From assembly GCF_014489115.1 (NCBI RefSeq), contig NZ_JACTAH010000001.1, positions 1,426,001-1,490,000 of the forward strand: DNA of 64,000 nucleotides, given 5' to 3'. Positions within the stretch are counted from its first letter, which is position 1. Each line of letters opens with the position of its first letter. Both the position numbers and the translations under genes were made by a program. Under the pieces are notes generated by a model. That model was given only the letters and a program-made list of their open reading frames with translations. It searched no databases and was not told the origin of the DNA. Below are positions 17,708-26,623 of the stretch, piece after piece. Origin of the DNA: Thauera sedimentorum (GTDB lineage Bacteria > Pseudomonadota > Gammaproteobacteria > Burkholderiales > Rhodocyclaceae).

Positions 17708-18535
17708 ATGGCCAATGCTTCAGTCAGACCCCCTGCGGTCGCCGGCCAGTTCTACCCCGGCGACCCGCTGGTGCTCAGCGCCCAGCTGAGCGAGATGCTG
17801 TCCACCGCGGTCGCCCTCGAAGCCGTTCGTCCGCCCAAGGCGGTGATCGTGCCGCACGCGGGCTACATCTACTCCGGACCGGTGGCGGCAACCGCCTATA
17901 ACGCGCTGGCCCCGCTGCGCGACGTGGTGCGCAAGGTGGTGATGCTCGGCCCGACCCACCGCATGGCAGTCAACGGCTTCGCCCTGCCCGCCACGCAGGC
18001 CTTCTCGACACCCTTCGGCGAGGTGCCGCTGTGCCGCAGCGACTGGGAGGCCCTGCAGCGCCGCACGGATGTGGTGGTCGATGACCGCCCGCATGCCCAA
18101 GAACACTGCCTGGAGGTGCAACTTCCCTTCCTGCAGACCGTGCTGGGTGCCTTCGAGCTGGTGCCGATACTGGTCGGCATGGCCGGCACCGAAGCGGTGG
18201 CCGATCTGATCGAGAGCCTGTGGGGCGGCCCCGAAACCCTGATCGTGATCAGTTCGGATCTCTCGCATTACCTGAGCTACGAACAGGCGCGCCATTGCGA
18301 CCGCGCCACGGTGGCACAGCTCATCCGCCTGCAGGACGGCCTCAAGCACGAGCAGGCCTGCGGTGCCACGCCGATCAACGGACTGTTGCGCGCCGCTGCG
18401 CGTCACGGTCTCGAACCTCATCTGCTCGACCTGCGCAACTCCGGCGATACCGCCGGCGACCGCGGACGGGTGGTGGGCTATGCCAGCATCGCCTTCTGCG
18501 AATCGCCCGACCATGCCGCAGCCGCCCGCCACTGA
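17708..18535 (+). CDS. amrB: AmmeMemoRadiSam system protein B (MEMO1 family)
   Basis: A 275-residue Memo protein, related in fold to LigB-type dioxygenases. Family marks are RPPAVAGQFYPGDP at the start, VPHAGYIYSGPVAATAY (a histidine ligand), MLGPTHRMAVNGFALP, EHCLEVQLPFLQ, and ISSDLSHYLSYEQA, where the metal-ligand histidines are expected. The cellular role is unknown. It overlaps the AMMECR1-family gene by 23 bp, and the radical SAM partner follows. This three-gene association recurs across bacteria and archaea and strongly suggests a joint function. Confidence 0.92.
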   Translation: MANASVRPPAVAGQFYPGDPLVLSAQLSEMLSTAVALEAVRPPKAVIVPHAGYIYSGPVAATAYNALAPLRDVVRKVVMLGPTHRMAVNGFALPATQAFSTPFGEVPLCRSDWEALQRRTDVVVDDRPHAQEHCLEVQLPFLQTVLGAFELVPILVGMAGTEAVADLIESLWGGPETLIVISSDLSHYLSYEQARHCDRATVAQLIRLQDGLKHEQACGATPINGLLRAAARHGLEPHLLDLRNSGDTAGDRGRVVGYASIAFCESPDHAAAARH

Positions 18536-19118
18536 GGACGACGCCCTCGGCAAGATACTCCTGATCCGCGCCCGGGCGGCCATCGCACAGGCGCTGGGCC
18601 GCGAGGACGCGGGCGCCGAGGAATCGGACCATCCCGCCCTCGCCCGCCGCGGCGCGAGCTTCGTCACGCTGAAGAAGAATGGCGAACTGCGCGGTTGCAT
18701 CGGCAGCCTGCGCGCCCAGCGCCCGCTGGCCGAGGACGTCGCCAGCAACGCGGTGGCTGCAGCCACCCGCGACCCGCGCTTTCCGCCCTTGGGCGCCGAC
18801 GAGCTGGCCGGGGTGGACATCGAGGTCTCCCTGCTCTCGGAGCCGGAATTCCTCGACTTCGACGACGAGCACCACCTGCTCGGCCAGCTGCGCCCCGGCA
18901 CCGACGGACTGATCCTCTTCTCCGGCTGCCGCAGCGCGACCTTCCTGCCCCAGGTCTGGGAACAACTGCCCGACCCGCGAGGTTTCCTCGCCGCCCTGAA
19001 GCAGAAGGCCGGGCTCCCGCCGGAGCGGCCCGCCGCCAACCTGATGGCCGCCCGCTACCAGGTCCGCAAGTGGCGCGAGAAGCAGGCCCGAACCTCGTCC
19101 CCGGAACACGACACCTGA
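18513..19118 (+). CDS. amrA: AmmeMemoRadiSam system protein A (AMMECR1 domain)
   Basis: A 201-residue AMMECR1-domain protein. It contains the near-invariant family segment GASFVTLKKNGELRGCIG (human AMMECR1 has LRGCIG), DPRFPPLGADELAGVDIEVSLLSEPE, and GLILFSGCRSATFLPQVWEQLPDP. The cysteine in LRGCIG is the most conserved residue and may be catalytic. The ATG at 18513 lies inside the Memo gene, so the two are translationally coupled. A REP pair starts 4 bp after the stop, separating this gene from the radical SAM member. Confidence 0.91.
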   Translation: MPQPPATEDDALGKILLIRARAAIAQALGREDAGAEESDHPALARRGASFVTLKKNGELRGCIGSLRAQRPLAEDVASNAVAAATRDPRFPPLGADELAGVDIEVSLLSEPEFLDFDDEHHLLGQLRPGTDGLILFSGCRSATFLPQVWEQLPDPRGFLAALKQKAGLPPERPAANLMAARYQVRKWREKQARTSSPEHDT

Positions 19119-19121
19119 TCC

Positions 19122-19193
19122 CTAGGAGCGCCTTGGCCGCGATGGCAGCGTGCGGATCGACGAAAGCCGCATCGCGGCCAAGGCCGCTCCTAC
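19122..19193. repeat. REP-type inverted pair after amrA
   Basis: The left unit 19122-19143 has lost one G (AGGAGCGCCTTGGCCGCGAT). The right unit 19171-19193 is intact and inverted. It lies inside the AmmeMemoRadiSam gene set, between proteins A and radical SAM. The 376-bp gap 19119-19494 otherwise holds one lone REP unit and no credible gene. Confidence 0.87.
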
Positions 19194-19330
19194 ACGCGCG
19201 CTGAGCTTCATTCCGGCGTCACGCGGCGATGATGCCAGCCCAAATGCCAGACGTCCCGTTTGCTCTGCGCCATGCCCTTTGCCGGCGGCTCAGCCCTCCC
19301 CCGCCCTTTCGGCCGGCGGTATCGGCTCCT

Positions 19331-19353
19331 GCAGGAGCGGCCTTGGCCGCGAT
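19331..19353 (+). repeat. Solitary REP unit upstream of the radical SAM gene
   Basis: A single GCAGGAGCGGCCTTGGCCGC unit without a full inverted partner. Its 5' end forms a short palindrome with the bases before it (GGCTCCTGCAGGAGC). It is 141 bp before the ATG of the radical SAM gene. Confidence 0.8.
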
Positions 19354-19494
19354 CCGCCCGGCGAAAAATGGCCGGGCGGCACGTCCCCGGGACCACTCCC
19401 GCGAACCTGCCTCGTCGCCCCGGCTTTCCGACCCGGCGAGTGCTACGCTGAAAGCAGGCAGGACGATTGCTGCCGCCCCTGCGGGAGTACTCTC

Positions 19495-20565
19495 ATGAAC
19501 CATCCGGGACGTTACTGGCACATGCTCGACGACGGTCGCATCCAGTGCGATCTCTGTCCGCGCTACTGCAAGCTGCACGACGACCAGCGCGGTGCCTGTT
19601 TCGTGCGCATGCGCGAACACGACGCCATCGTGCTCACCACCTATGGACGCAGTTCCGGCTTCTGCATCGACCCGGTGGAGAAGAAGCCGCTCAACCACTT
19701 CTACCCCGGCACCTCCGTGTTCTCTTTTGGCACCGCCGGCTGCAACCTCGCCTGCAAGTTCTGCCAGAACTGGGACATCTCCAAGTCGCGCGACATGGAC
19801 CGGCTGATGGACGCCGCCTCGCCCGCCGAGATCGCCCGCACCGCCGCGCACTGGGGTTGCCGCAGCGTGGCCTACACCTACAACGACCCGGTGATCTTCC
19901 TCGAGTACGCGGTCGACACCGCCGAGGCCTGCCACGCTGAGGGTGTGCAGAACATCGCGGTCACCGCCGGCTACATCAGCGAAGCGGCGCGTGCCGAGTT
20001 CTTCGCACCGATGGATGCGGCCAATGTCGACCTGAAGGCCTTCACCGACGACTTCTACGTGCAGCTCTGCGGCGCCCGGCTGCAGCCGGTGCTCGACACC
20101 CTGGTGTGGCTGGTGCACGAAAGCACGGTATGGGTCGAGATCACCACCCTGCTGATCCCCGGCAAGAACGATACGGACGCCGAACTGAGCGCCATGTCGC
20201 AATGGATCGCCCGCGAACTGGGCCCCACCGTTCCGCTGCACTTCACCGCCTTCCACCCCGACTTCAAGCTCACCGACATCGCGGCCACCCCGGCCGCCAC
20301 CCTGCAACGTGCCCGCCGGATCGCCCTGGATGCGGGCCTGCGACACGTGTATACCGGCAACGTCCATGACCGCGACGGCGGCACCACCCGCTGCACCGGC
20401 TGCGGCGAGCCGCTGATCGTGCGCGACTGGTACGAGATCATCGACTACCGCCTCACGCCCGACGGTGCCTGCCCGGCATGTGGCACTGCGCTCGCCGGGC
20501 GGTTCGGCGCCTACGGCAAGCCTTTCGGCTCGCGGCGGATACCGGTGGCGATCCACCGCAGCTGA
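19495..20565 (+). CDS. amrS: AmmeMemoRadiSam system radical SAM enzyme
   Basis: A 356-residue radical SAM protein related to pyruvate formate-lyase activating enzymes. The [4Fe-4S]-SAM motif is CNLACKFC (about residues 83-90), within FSFGTAGCNLACKFCQNWDISKSR. An N-terminal cysteine group CDLCPRYC and a C-terminal pair of CxxC motifs (CTGCGEP...CPACGTA) suggest further metal binding or a zinc ribbon. YNDPVIFLEYAVDTAEACH and TTLLIPGKNDTDAEL are family features. The ATG at 19495 follows GGGAGTAC. The substrate is unknown; amrA and amrB just upstream are likely partners. Confidence 0.92.
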   Translation: MNHPGRYWHMLDDGRIQCDLCPRYCKLHDDQRGACFVRMREHDAIVLTTYGRSSGFCIDPVEKKPLNHFYPGTSVFSFGTAGCNLACKFCQNWDISKSRDMDRLMDAASPAEIARTAAHWGCRSVAYTYNDPVIFLEYAVDTAEACHAEGVQNIAVTAGYISEAARAEFFAPMDAANVDLKAFTDDFYVQLCGARLQPVLDTLVWLVHESTVWVEITTLLIPGKNDTDAELSAMSQWIARELGPTVPLHFTAFHPDFKLTDIAATPAATLQRARRIALDAGLRHVYTGNVHDRDGGTTRCTGCGEPLIVRDWYEIIDYRLTPDGACPACGTALAGRFGAYGKPFGSRRIPVAIHRS

Positions 20566-20643
20566 GGCTTGGCGTGACATGCGCGACTTGTTGCCCGACG
20601 CCACCCGTGCAATCCTCGTTCGTCCTCCCCAAGGATCGCCAAC

Positions 20644-21330
20644 GTGAAACTGCGCCACTCGCTGATCAGCATTCCAAGCGCCCAGGTCTGGCTCGAGGCC
20701 CTGCTCTGCCACGCCCCGGACGTGCGCGGCCTTGCGCTGATCGTCCAGCCGCTGGCCACCCCGCCGGGTGCGGAGCGCGAGGACGATGTCGCCCGTATGC
20801 TGCAGGCGGCCGGCTTCGCCACGCTGACCGTGGACCTGCTCACCGACTACGAGGAAACCCGCGACCCGGACACCCGCTTCAACGTGCCGCAACTGGCGCT
20901 GCGCATCGAGGGCGTGCGCGACTGGATCGCGCATCAACCCAACCTCGGCGCCTTGCAGGTCGGCCTGCTGGCCTCGGGCACCGCGTGCGGCGCGGCCATT
21001 CGGGCCGCGGCGCGCGCCCCCGAACACTACAACGCACTGATATGCCGCGGCGGGCGCCCCGACCTAGCGGGCGCAAAGCCGCTGGCCTCGCTCACCACGC
21101 CGACCCTCTTCGCGGTCGGCGGCCAGGACCCCGGCCTGCCCATGCTGCGCCAGGCTTACGACCATCTCGTCACGCAACGAAGCTGGCAGCTCGTGCCCGA
21201 AGCCGACGACCGCTTCGACGCTCCCGGCGCCACCGCGAGCTTTGCCCGCCTGGCGAAGGACTGGCTGCTGCTTTATCCCTACGCGCCGGCCCCGACGGCG
21301 GTCGGCGAGGCGGCCACTGCCGAGCGTTGA
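20644..21330 (+). CDS. Alpha/beta-hydrolase-fold protein (dienelactone-hydrolase-like)
   Basis: A 228-residue protein with the pattern of small alpha/beta hydrolases. It has strand LALIVQPLATPPG, TLTVDLLTDYEE, a nucleophile-elbow-like GLLASGTACGAA (about residues 102-113), and late strand TPTLFAVGGQDPGLPM with an acid candidate. The last catalytic histidine is not obvious: after LVPEADDRFDAPGA there is no clear His, so activity is doubtful. Related domains are found fused to phosphoribosyltransferases. It follows the radical SAM gene by 78 bp and precedes the HELAH gene by 12 bp, so it may be in one transcript with either. Confidence 0.65.
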   Translation: MKLRHSLISIPSAQVWLEALLCHAPDVRGLALIVQPLATPPGAEREDDVARMLQAAGFATLTVDLLTDYEETRDPDTRFNVPQLALRIEGVRDWIAHQPNLGALQVGLLASGTACGAAIRAAARAPEHYNALICRGGRPDLAGAKPLASLTTPTLFAVGGQDPGLPMLRQAYDHLVTQRSWQLVPEADDRFDAPGATASFARLAKDWLLLYPYAPAPTAVGEAATAER

Positions 21331-21342
21331 CGCCACACTGCC

Positions 21343-21942
21343 ATGATCGCCCCGGCCAACCCTGCCAGCTACGCCTACCTCCCGCCCGGCAGGGCTACCA
21401 CGGCCGATTCGCATAGCGCTCGCGCCGACGACGCCAGCCCGGCCACCGGGCCGGCATCGAACACACTGCCCCCGGAAGAGCGGCGCGAGGTCGCCGAACT
21501 GCAGAAGCGCGACCGCGAGGTCCGCGCCCATGAACTCGCTCACGTCGCCGCCGGTGCCGGCCTGGTCACCCGTGGCGCCAGCTTCACCTACGAAACCGGA
21601 CCCGACGGCCAGCGCTACGCAGTGGCCGGCGAAGTCGGCATCGACACCTCCCCGGGGCGCACGCCGGAAGAGACACTGCAGCGGGCCGAACAGGTGCGCT
21701 CAGCCGCGCTCGCGCCCGCCGACCCGTCGCCGCAGGATCTCGCGGTCGCCGCCGCTGCGGCGCGCATGGCGCTGGAGGCCAGGCTGGAGATCGCCACCGA
21801 GCGCCAGAATGGCGAGACGGCGGACGCACCCGGCGCCACGCCTGCGACCGAGGCCGAACGCAGCGCCGCCACGGCCGCGCGCTTCGCGCCGGATGCGCTC
21901 AGCCCCGCGGAAACCGGGCGACTCATCGACCTGTTCGCCTGA
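21343..21942 (+). CDS. Putative metalloprotease, SprA-related/CJM1_0395 family
   Basis: A 199-residue protein with an Ala/Pro-rich N-terminus and the segment EVAELQKRDREVRAHELAHVAAGAG. HELAH (about residues 64-68) is a zinc-metalloprotease HExxH signature, followed by YETGPDGQRYAVAGEVGIDTSP. This is the pattern of the SprA-related family (PF12118), a catalogued group of unknown substrate. The C-terminal half is an Ala-rich helical region. There is no signal peptide or membrane segment, so it should be cytoplasmic. It lies 71 bp before mfd on the same strand. Confidence 0.72.
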   Translation: MIAPANPASYAYLPPGRATTADSHSARADDASPATGPASNTLPPEERREVAELQKRDREVRAHELAHVAAGAGLVTRGASFTYETGPDGQRYAVAGEVGIDTSPGRTPEETLQRAEQVRSAALAPADPSPQDLAVAAAAARMALEARLEIATERQNGETADAPGATPATEAERSAATAARFAPDALSPAETGRLIDLFA

Positions 21943-22013
21943 CCGGCGACTGCCCATCCCCTATAATTCAGCCCCTTCACGCGCCCCCGGCGCGGTTCTG
22001 CCGTTCACCTGCC

Positions 22014-25000
22014 ATGCCTGCCAACGACTCCACGCCCCGTCCGCCTGCCGCCCCGATCACGCTGCTGCCTGCAGTTCCGCCGGCGCGCGCCGGCCAACGC
22101 GTGGAACTGCCCGCGCTCGCCGGCTCGGCCGACGCGCTGGCCATCGCCCAGCTGGGCGGACGCGAAGACATGCTGCTGGTGGTCACCGCCGACCCGATCG
22201 ATGCCCAGCGCCTGCAGGACGAGATCGCCTGGCTGGCCCCGCAGCTGCGCCTGCACCTGCTGCCCGACTGGGAGACCCTGCCCTACGACAGTTTCTCGCC
22301 GCACCAGGACCTGATCTCCGAGCGCCTCTCGACGCTCTACGCCATCGGCCGCGGCGAGGCCGACGTGGTGCTGGTGCCGGCTACCACTGCGCTCTACCGC
22401 ATGGCCCCGCCGGCCTTCCTGGCCGCCTACACCTTCTTCCTCAAGCAGGGCGAGAAGCTCGACGTGGACCAGCTGCGCGCGCAGATGGCGCTGGCCGGCT
22501 ACGCCCACGTCACCCAGGTGGTGAGCCCGGGCGAATTCTCGGTACGCGGCGGGCTGATCGACCTCTACCCGATGGGTTCGCCGCTGCCCTACCGCATCGA
22601 CCTGTTCGACGACGAGGTCGAGAGCATCAAGACCTTCGACCCGGACACCCAGCGCACCGTCTATCCGGTCAAGGAGATCCGCCTGCTGCCGGCGCGCGAG
22701 TTCCCGCTCGACGACAAGGGCCGCGCGCGCTTCCGCAGCCGCTTCCGCGAGACCTTCGAAGGCGACCCGACGCGCAGCCCGGTGTACAAGGACGTGTCCA
22801 ACGGCATCGCCCCTGCCGGCATCGAGTACTACCTGCCGCTGTTCTTCGACGACACCGCGACCATCTTCGACTACCTGCCGGCCGACACCCCTGTGCTGCT
22901 GCACCACGACGTGCCGGCGGCGATCGCCGAGTTCTGGAGCGACACCCGCTCCCGTCATGACCTGCTCAAGGGCGACCGCACCCGCCCGGTGCTCGCGCCC
23001 GAAGCGCTGTTCCTCACCGACGAGGCCTTCTTCCTCGCACTCAAGGACCGCGCCCGCTTCCTGCTGCCCGCAGGAGTCGAGGACGGCGCACCGGCCCAGC
23101 CGTTGCCGCCTGTGGCGGTCGAAGGCAAGGCCACCGACCCGCTGCACCGCCTGAAGGCTTTCTGCGCCGGCTTCGACGGCCGCGTGCTGGTGCTCGCCGA
23201 CTCCGCCGGGCGGCGCGAGACCATGGCCGAGTACTTCAACGAGTACGGCCTGCCCTTCGCGCCCAGCGCCGACTTCGCCGGCTTCGTGGACGCGGACGCC
23301 CCGCTCGCCCTCGGCACCGGTCCGCTCGCCACCGGCTTCATCCTGCCCCAGGCCCGCCTCGCGGTCGTCACCGAGGCCGAGCTCTACGCCGCCACCGCCC
23401 GCACCCGCGGCCGCCGCGACACCCGCCGCGCCTCCACCATGGAAGGCTGGCTGCGCGACCTCTCCGAGCTCAAGCCGGGCGACCCGGTGGTGCATGTCTC
23501 GCACGGCGTCGGCCGCTACATGGGCCTGGTGCACATGAACCTGGGCGAAGGCGACACCGAGTTCCTGCACCTAGAATACAACGGCGGCGACAAGCTCTAT
23601 GTGCCGGTCTCGCAGCTGCACGTCATCACCCGCTACGCCGGCGCCGACCCGGAAGCGGTGGACCTGCACCGCCTGGGCTCCGGCCAGTGGGAGAAGGCCA
23701 AGCGCAAGGCCGCCCAGCAGGTGCGCGACACCGCCGCCGAGCTGCTCGCGCTCTATGCCCAGCGCGCCGCGCGCCCGGGCCACCGCTTCGACTTCAAGCA
23801 GCACGACCTCGACGCCTTTGCCGAGGGCTTCGGCTTCGAGACCACGCCCGACCAACAGGCCGCCATCGACGCGGTGATCGCCGACATGAAGGCGGGCCGC
23901 CCGATGGACCGCCTGGTATGCGGCGACGTCGGCTTCGGCAAGACCGAGGTCGCGCTGCGCGCGGCCTTCGTCGCCGTGGCCGACGGCAAGCAGGTCGCGG
24001 TGCTGTGCCCCACCACCCTGCTCGCCGAGCAGCACTGGCAGACCTTCTCCGACCGCTTCGCCGACTGGCCCATCAAGGTCGCCGAGCTGTCGCGCTTTCG
24101 CAGCGCCAAGGAGCAGAACGAAGCGCTCGCACAACTGGCCGATGGCAAGGTGGACATCATCATCGGCACCCACCGCCTGCTGCAGAAGGACGTCAAGTTC
24201 AAGCGCCTGGGGCTGGTGATCATCGACGAGGAGCACCGCTTCGGCGTGCGCCAGAAGGAGGCGCTGAAGACGCTGCGCAGCGAGGTCGACATCCTCACCC
24301 TCACCGCCACGCCCATCCCGCGCACCCTCGGCCTGTCGCTGGAAGGCCTGCGCGAGTTCTCGGTGATCGCCACCGCGCCCTCGCGCCGGCTGGCGATCAA
24401 GACCTTCGTGCAGCGCTGGTCCAAGGGCATCGTGCGCGAGGCGGTGCTGCGCGAGTTCAAGCGCGGCGGGCAGGTGTATTTCCTGCACAACGAGGTCGAC
24501 ACCATCGAGAACATGCGCAACAGCCTGGCCGAGATGCTGCCCGAGGCGCGCATCGTGGTCGGCCACGGGCAGATGCCGGAACGCGAGCTCGAACGGGTAA
24601 TGCGCGACTTCACCCAGAAGCGCGCCAACCTGCTGTTGTGCACGACGATCATCGAAACCGGCATCGACATTCCCACCGCCAACACCATCATCATCAACCG
24701 CGCGGACCGCTTCGGCCTCGCCCAGCTGCACCAGCTGCGCGGCCGGGTCGGGCGCAGCCACCACCAGGCCTACGCCTACCTGCTCACCGACGCCGAAGCC
24801 AAGCCGACCTCGCAGGCGCAGAAGCGCCTGGAGGCGATCACCATGATGGAAGAGCTGGGCTCCGGCTTTTACCTGGCGATGCACGACCTGGAGATCCGCG
24901 GCGCCGGCGAGGTGCTGGGCGAGAACCAGTCCGGCGAGATCCAGCAGGTCGGCTTCAGCCTGTACACCGAGATGCTCAAGCGCGCGGTGCACGACCTGCA

Positions 25001-25475
25001 GGCCGGCCGCGAGCCGGATCTCTCCCAGCCGCTGGAAGTGGTCTCCGAAATCAACCTGCACACCCCGGCGCTGCTGCCCTCGGACTACTGCCCCGATGTG
25101 CAGGAACGCCTGACGCTCTACAAGCGCCTGGCCAACTGCGACAACGACGACGATCTGCGTGCCCTGCAGGAAGAGCTCATCGACCGCTTCGGCGAGCTGC
25201 CGCCGCAGACCCAGGCCTTGATCGAGACCCACCGCCTGCGCCTGCTGGTCAAGCCTTACGGCGTCGCCAAGCTCGACGCCTCGGAGGCACAGATCAGCGT
25301 GCAGTTCGGCCCCAACCCGGCGATCGACCCGGGCAAGGTCATCCTGCTCATCCAGCGCGACCGCAACACCCGCATGGCAGGCCCGGATCGCCTGATCCGC
25401 AAGGTGGCGGTACCGCAGCTGCGCCAGCGTGCGCAGGCGGTGAAGGAACTGCTGGAATCGGTGCGGGCAGGCTGA
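22014..25475 (+). CDS. mfd: Transcription-repair coupling factor Mfd
   Basis: A 1153-residue protein, full family length (E. coli 1148). It displaces RNA polymerase stalled at DNA lesions and recruits UvrA. In order: the UvrB-homology N-terminus (LLPDWETLPYDSFSPHQDLISERLSTLY), the CarD-like RNA polymerase interaction domain (LKPGDPVVHVSHGVGRYMGL), RecG-like helicase motifs GDVGFGKTEVALRAAF (Walker A, about residue 636), IDEEHRFGVRQKE and LTATPIPRTLGLSLEG, the translocation RGRVGRSHHQAYAYLL region, and the C-terminal domain. All motor motifs are intact. Confidence 0.97.
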   Translation: MPANDSTPRPPAAPITLLPAVPPARAGQRVELPALAGSADALAIAQLGGREDMLLVVTADPIDAQRLQDEIAWLAPQLRLHLLPDWETLPYDSFSPHQDLISERLSTLYAIGRGEADVVLVPATTALYRMAPPAFLAAYTFFLKQGEKLDVDQLRAQMALAGYAHVTQVVSPGEFSVRGGLIDLYPMGSPLPYRIDLFDDEVESIKTFDPDTQRTVYPVKEIRLLPAREFPLDDKGRARFRSRFRETFEGDPTRSPVYKDVSNGIAPAGIEYYLPLFFDDTATIFDYLPADTPVLLHHDVPAAIAEFWSDTRSRHDLLKGDRTRPVLAPEALFLTDEAFFLALKDRARFLLPAGVEDGAPAQPLPPVAVEGKATDPLHRLKAFCAGFDGRVLVLADSAGRRETMAEYFNEYGLPFAPSADFAGFVDADAPLALGTGPLATGFILPQARLAVVTEAELYAATARTRGRRDTRRASTMEGWLRDLSELKPGDPVVHVSHGVGRYMGLVHMNLGEGDTEFLHLEYNGGDKLYVPVSQLHVITRYAGADPEAVDLHRLGSGQWEKAKRKAAQQVRDTAAELLALYAQRAARPGHRFDFKQHDLDAFAEGFGFETTPDQQAAIDAVIADMKAGRPMDRLVCGDVGFGKTEVALRAAFVAVADGKQVAVLCPTTLLAEQHWQTFSDRFADWPIKVAELSRFRSAKEQNEALAQLADGKVDIIIGTHRLLQKDVKFKRLGLVIIDEEHRFGVRQKEALKTLRSEVDILTLTATPIPRTLGLSLEGLREFSVIATAPSRRLAIKTFVQRWSKGIVREAVLREFKRGGQVYFLHNEVDTIENMRNSLAEMLPEARIVVGHGQMPERELERVMRDFTQKRANLLLCTTIIETGIDIPTANTIIINRADRFGLAQLHQLRGRVGRSHHQAYAYLLTDAEAKPTSQAQKRLEAITMMEELGSGFYLAMHDLEIRGAGEVLGENQSGEIQQVGFSLYTEMLKRAVHDLQAGREPDLSQPLEVVSEINLHTPALLPSDYCPDVQERLTLYKRLANCDNDDDLRALQEELIDRFGELPPQTQALIETHRLRLLVKPYGVAKLDASEAQISVQFGPNPAIDPGKVILLIQRDRNTRMAGPDRLIRKVAVPQLRQRAQAVKELLESVRAG

Positions 25476-25564
25476 GCGCGGGCATAGCCCACTTTTTCAC
25501 AATCCGCCACACAGCCAAGGCAGACGTCATCGTCCGGGTTCGCTAGAGTTAAGCGGCCGGCGTA

Positions 25565-25588
25565 GTGCGCCGGCAACTACCGGCGCAC
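25565..25588 (+). other. Perfect 9-bp hairpin in the mfd-DUF4332 gap
   Basis: GTGCGCCGG (25565-25573) pairs with CCGGCGCAC (25580-25588) across a 6-base loop. More GCCGGC-rich partial repeats flank it. No T tract follows, so it is either a structured leader for the next gene or a 3' stabiliser for mfd mRNA. Confidence 0.5.
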
Positions 25589-25629
25589 CCGCGCCGGCAT
25601 CACTGCGAACGAAACCCGTGGAGGTCGAG

Positions 25630-26040
25630 ATGGCGAACAAGAAGATCGAGGATGTCGAGGGGATTGGCGAGGCGATCGGCGCAAAACTGCGTGCCGCCGG
25701 TGTCAAGGACACCGATTCCATGCTGGCGGCGTGTACGACACCGGCACAACGCAAGCAACTGGCCGAAAAGGCCGGCCTGACCGACAAGCAGGTGCTGAAG
25801 TTCGCCAACATGGTCGATCTCTACCGCATCAACGGCGTCGGGTCGGAGTATGCCGAGCTGCTGGAGGCGGCCGGCGTCGATACGGTGCCGGAGCTGGCCC
25901 AACGCAACGCCGGCAATCTTGCCGCCGCGATGTCGAAGCTCAACGAAGAAAAGAAACTCACCCGCAGGCCGCCGAGTGAAACCGAAGTCGCCAAGTGGGT
26001 GGAGCAGGCCAAGGGGCTTCCGCGCATGCTGCAATACTGA
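25630..26040 (+). CDS. DUF4332 / helix-hairpin-helix-type small protein
   Basis: A 136-residue protein with the start [22 protein letters not shown], a helix-hairpin-helix-like 'GIG..iG.kL..aGi' pattern. It recurs as [45 protein letters not shown]. These two tandem HhH-type units match the DUF4332 group, which is thought to bind nucleic acid; direct function is unknown. The ATG 25630 is preferred over GTG 25618 because GGAGG lies 7 bases upstream. A GC hairpin follows the gene. Confidence 0.78.
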   Translation: MANKKIEDVEGIGEAIGAKLRAAGVKDTDSMLAACTTPAQRKQLAEKAGLTDKQVLKFANMVDLYRINGVGSEYAELLEAAGVDTVPELAQRNAGNLAAAMSKLNEEKKLTRRPPSETEVAKWVEQAKGLPRMLQY

Positions 26041-26048
26041 TCTCCACG

Positions 26049-26079
26049 CCCTCCCCGGGATCGAGGATCGCGGGGAGGG
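26049..26079 (+). terminator. Terminator-like hairpin after the DUF4332 gene
   Basis: CCCTCCCCG (26049-26057) pairs perfectly with CGGGGAGGG (26071-26079) over a 13-base loop. It is 9 bp beyond the stop codon. No T tract follows, so intrinsic termination is uncertain. Confidence 0.45.
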
Positions 26080-26294
26080 ATGCGCACGGCTTTGCGATAC
26101 GGGTCAAAAAAAACCCCACACCCGCTCGAAACCGTGTATTGTGCGCCCTGCAGTCGATTCAAGCAGTATGTCCTAGCGGTTTTCTGGCAGTACGTTCATC
26201 ACTGAACGGTTTCGGTTCGAATTCCCTCGCACGATTCTTGATCGTTCCTGCGCCCGGGCGCCTTTGCCCACAATCTTCATATGGAACGCTAAAA

Positions 26295-26504
26295 ATGAGC
26301 ACCAAGACCGGTACCGTCAAGTGGTTCAACGACTCCAAGGGCTTCGGCTTCATCACCCCGGAAGGCGGTGGTGACGACCTGTTCGCCCACTTCAGCGAAA
26401 TTCAAGGCTCGGGCTTCAAGACCCTGGCCGAGAACCAGCGCGTCGAGTTCGAAGTCAAGACCGGCCCGAAGGGCCTGCAGGCTGCGAACATCCGCGCCAT
26501 CTAA
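26295..26504 (+). CDS. Cold-shock domain protein (CspA family)
   Basis: A 69-residue single cold-shock domain, an RNA/ssDNA-binding OB fold. It has [29 protein letters not shown], including RNP1 (KGFGFI) and an RNP2-like segment reading DLFAHF instead of the common VFVHF. The end [10 protein letters not shown] is typical. The 254-bp gap upstream is unusually AT-rich for this window and contains a homopurine A-run (26105-26112), consistent with the long structured leaders of csp mRNAs. A strong terminator follows, and the helicase partner deaD is next. Confidence 0.94.
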   Translation: MSTKTGTVKWFNDSKGFGFITPEGGGDDLFAHFSEIQGSGFKTLAENQRVEFEVKTGPKGLQAANIRAI

Positions 26505-26524
26505 GCTTCACCGCTTAGCGCAAG

Positions 26525-26548
26525 AACGCGGCTTCGGCCGCGTTTTTT
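26525..26548 (+). terminator. Rho-independent terminator of the cold-shock gene
   Basis: AACGCGGC-TTCG-GCCGCGTT forms an 8-bp stem with a stable UUCG loop and is followed by a T run (to 26548). It is 20 bp after the csp stop codon. Confidence 0.92.
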
Positions 26549-26623
26549 GTTTTGGGCTGCCGATATGGATATCCCCCGCACCGGCTGCCACACTGAACCA
26601 TTCTCCCGTCCGCCCCTGCTGCC

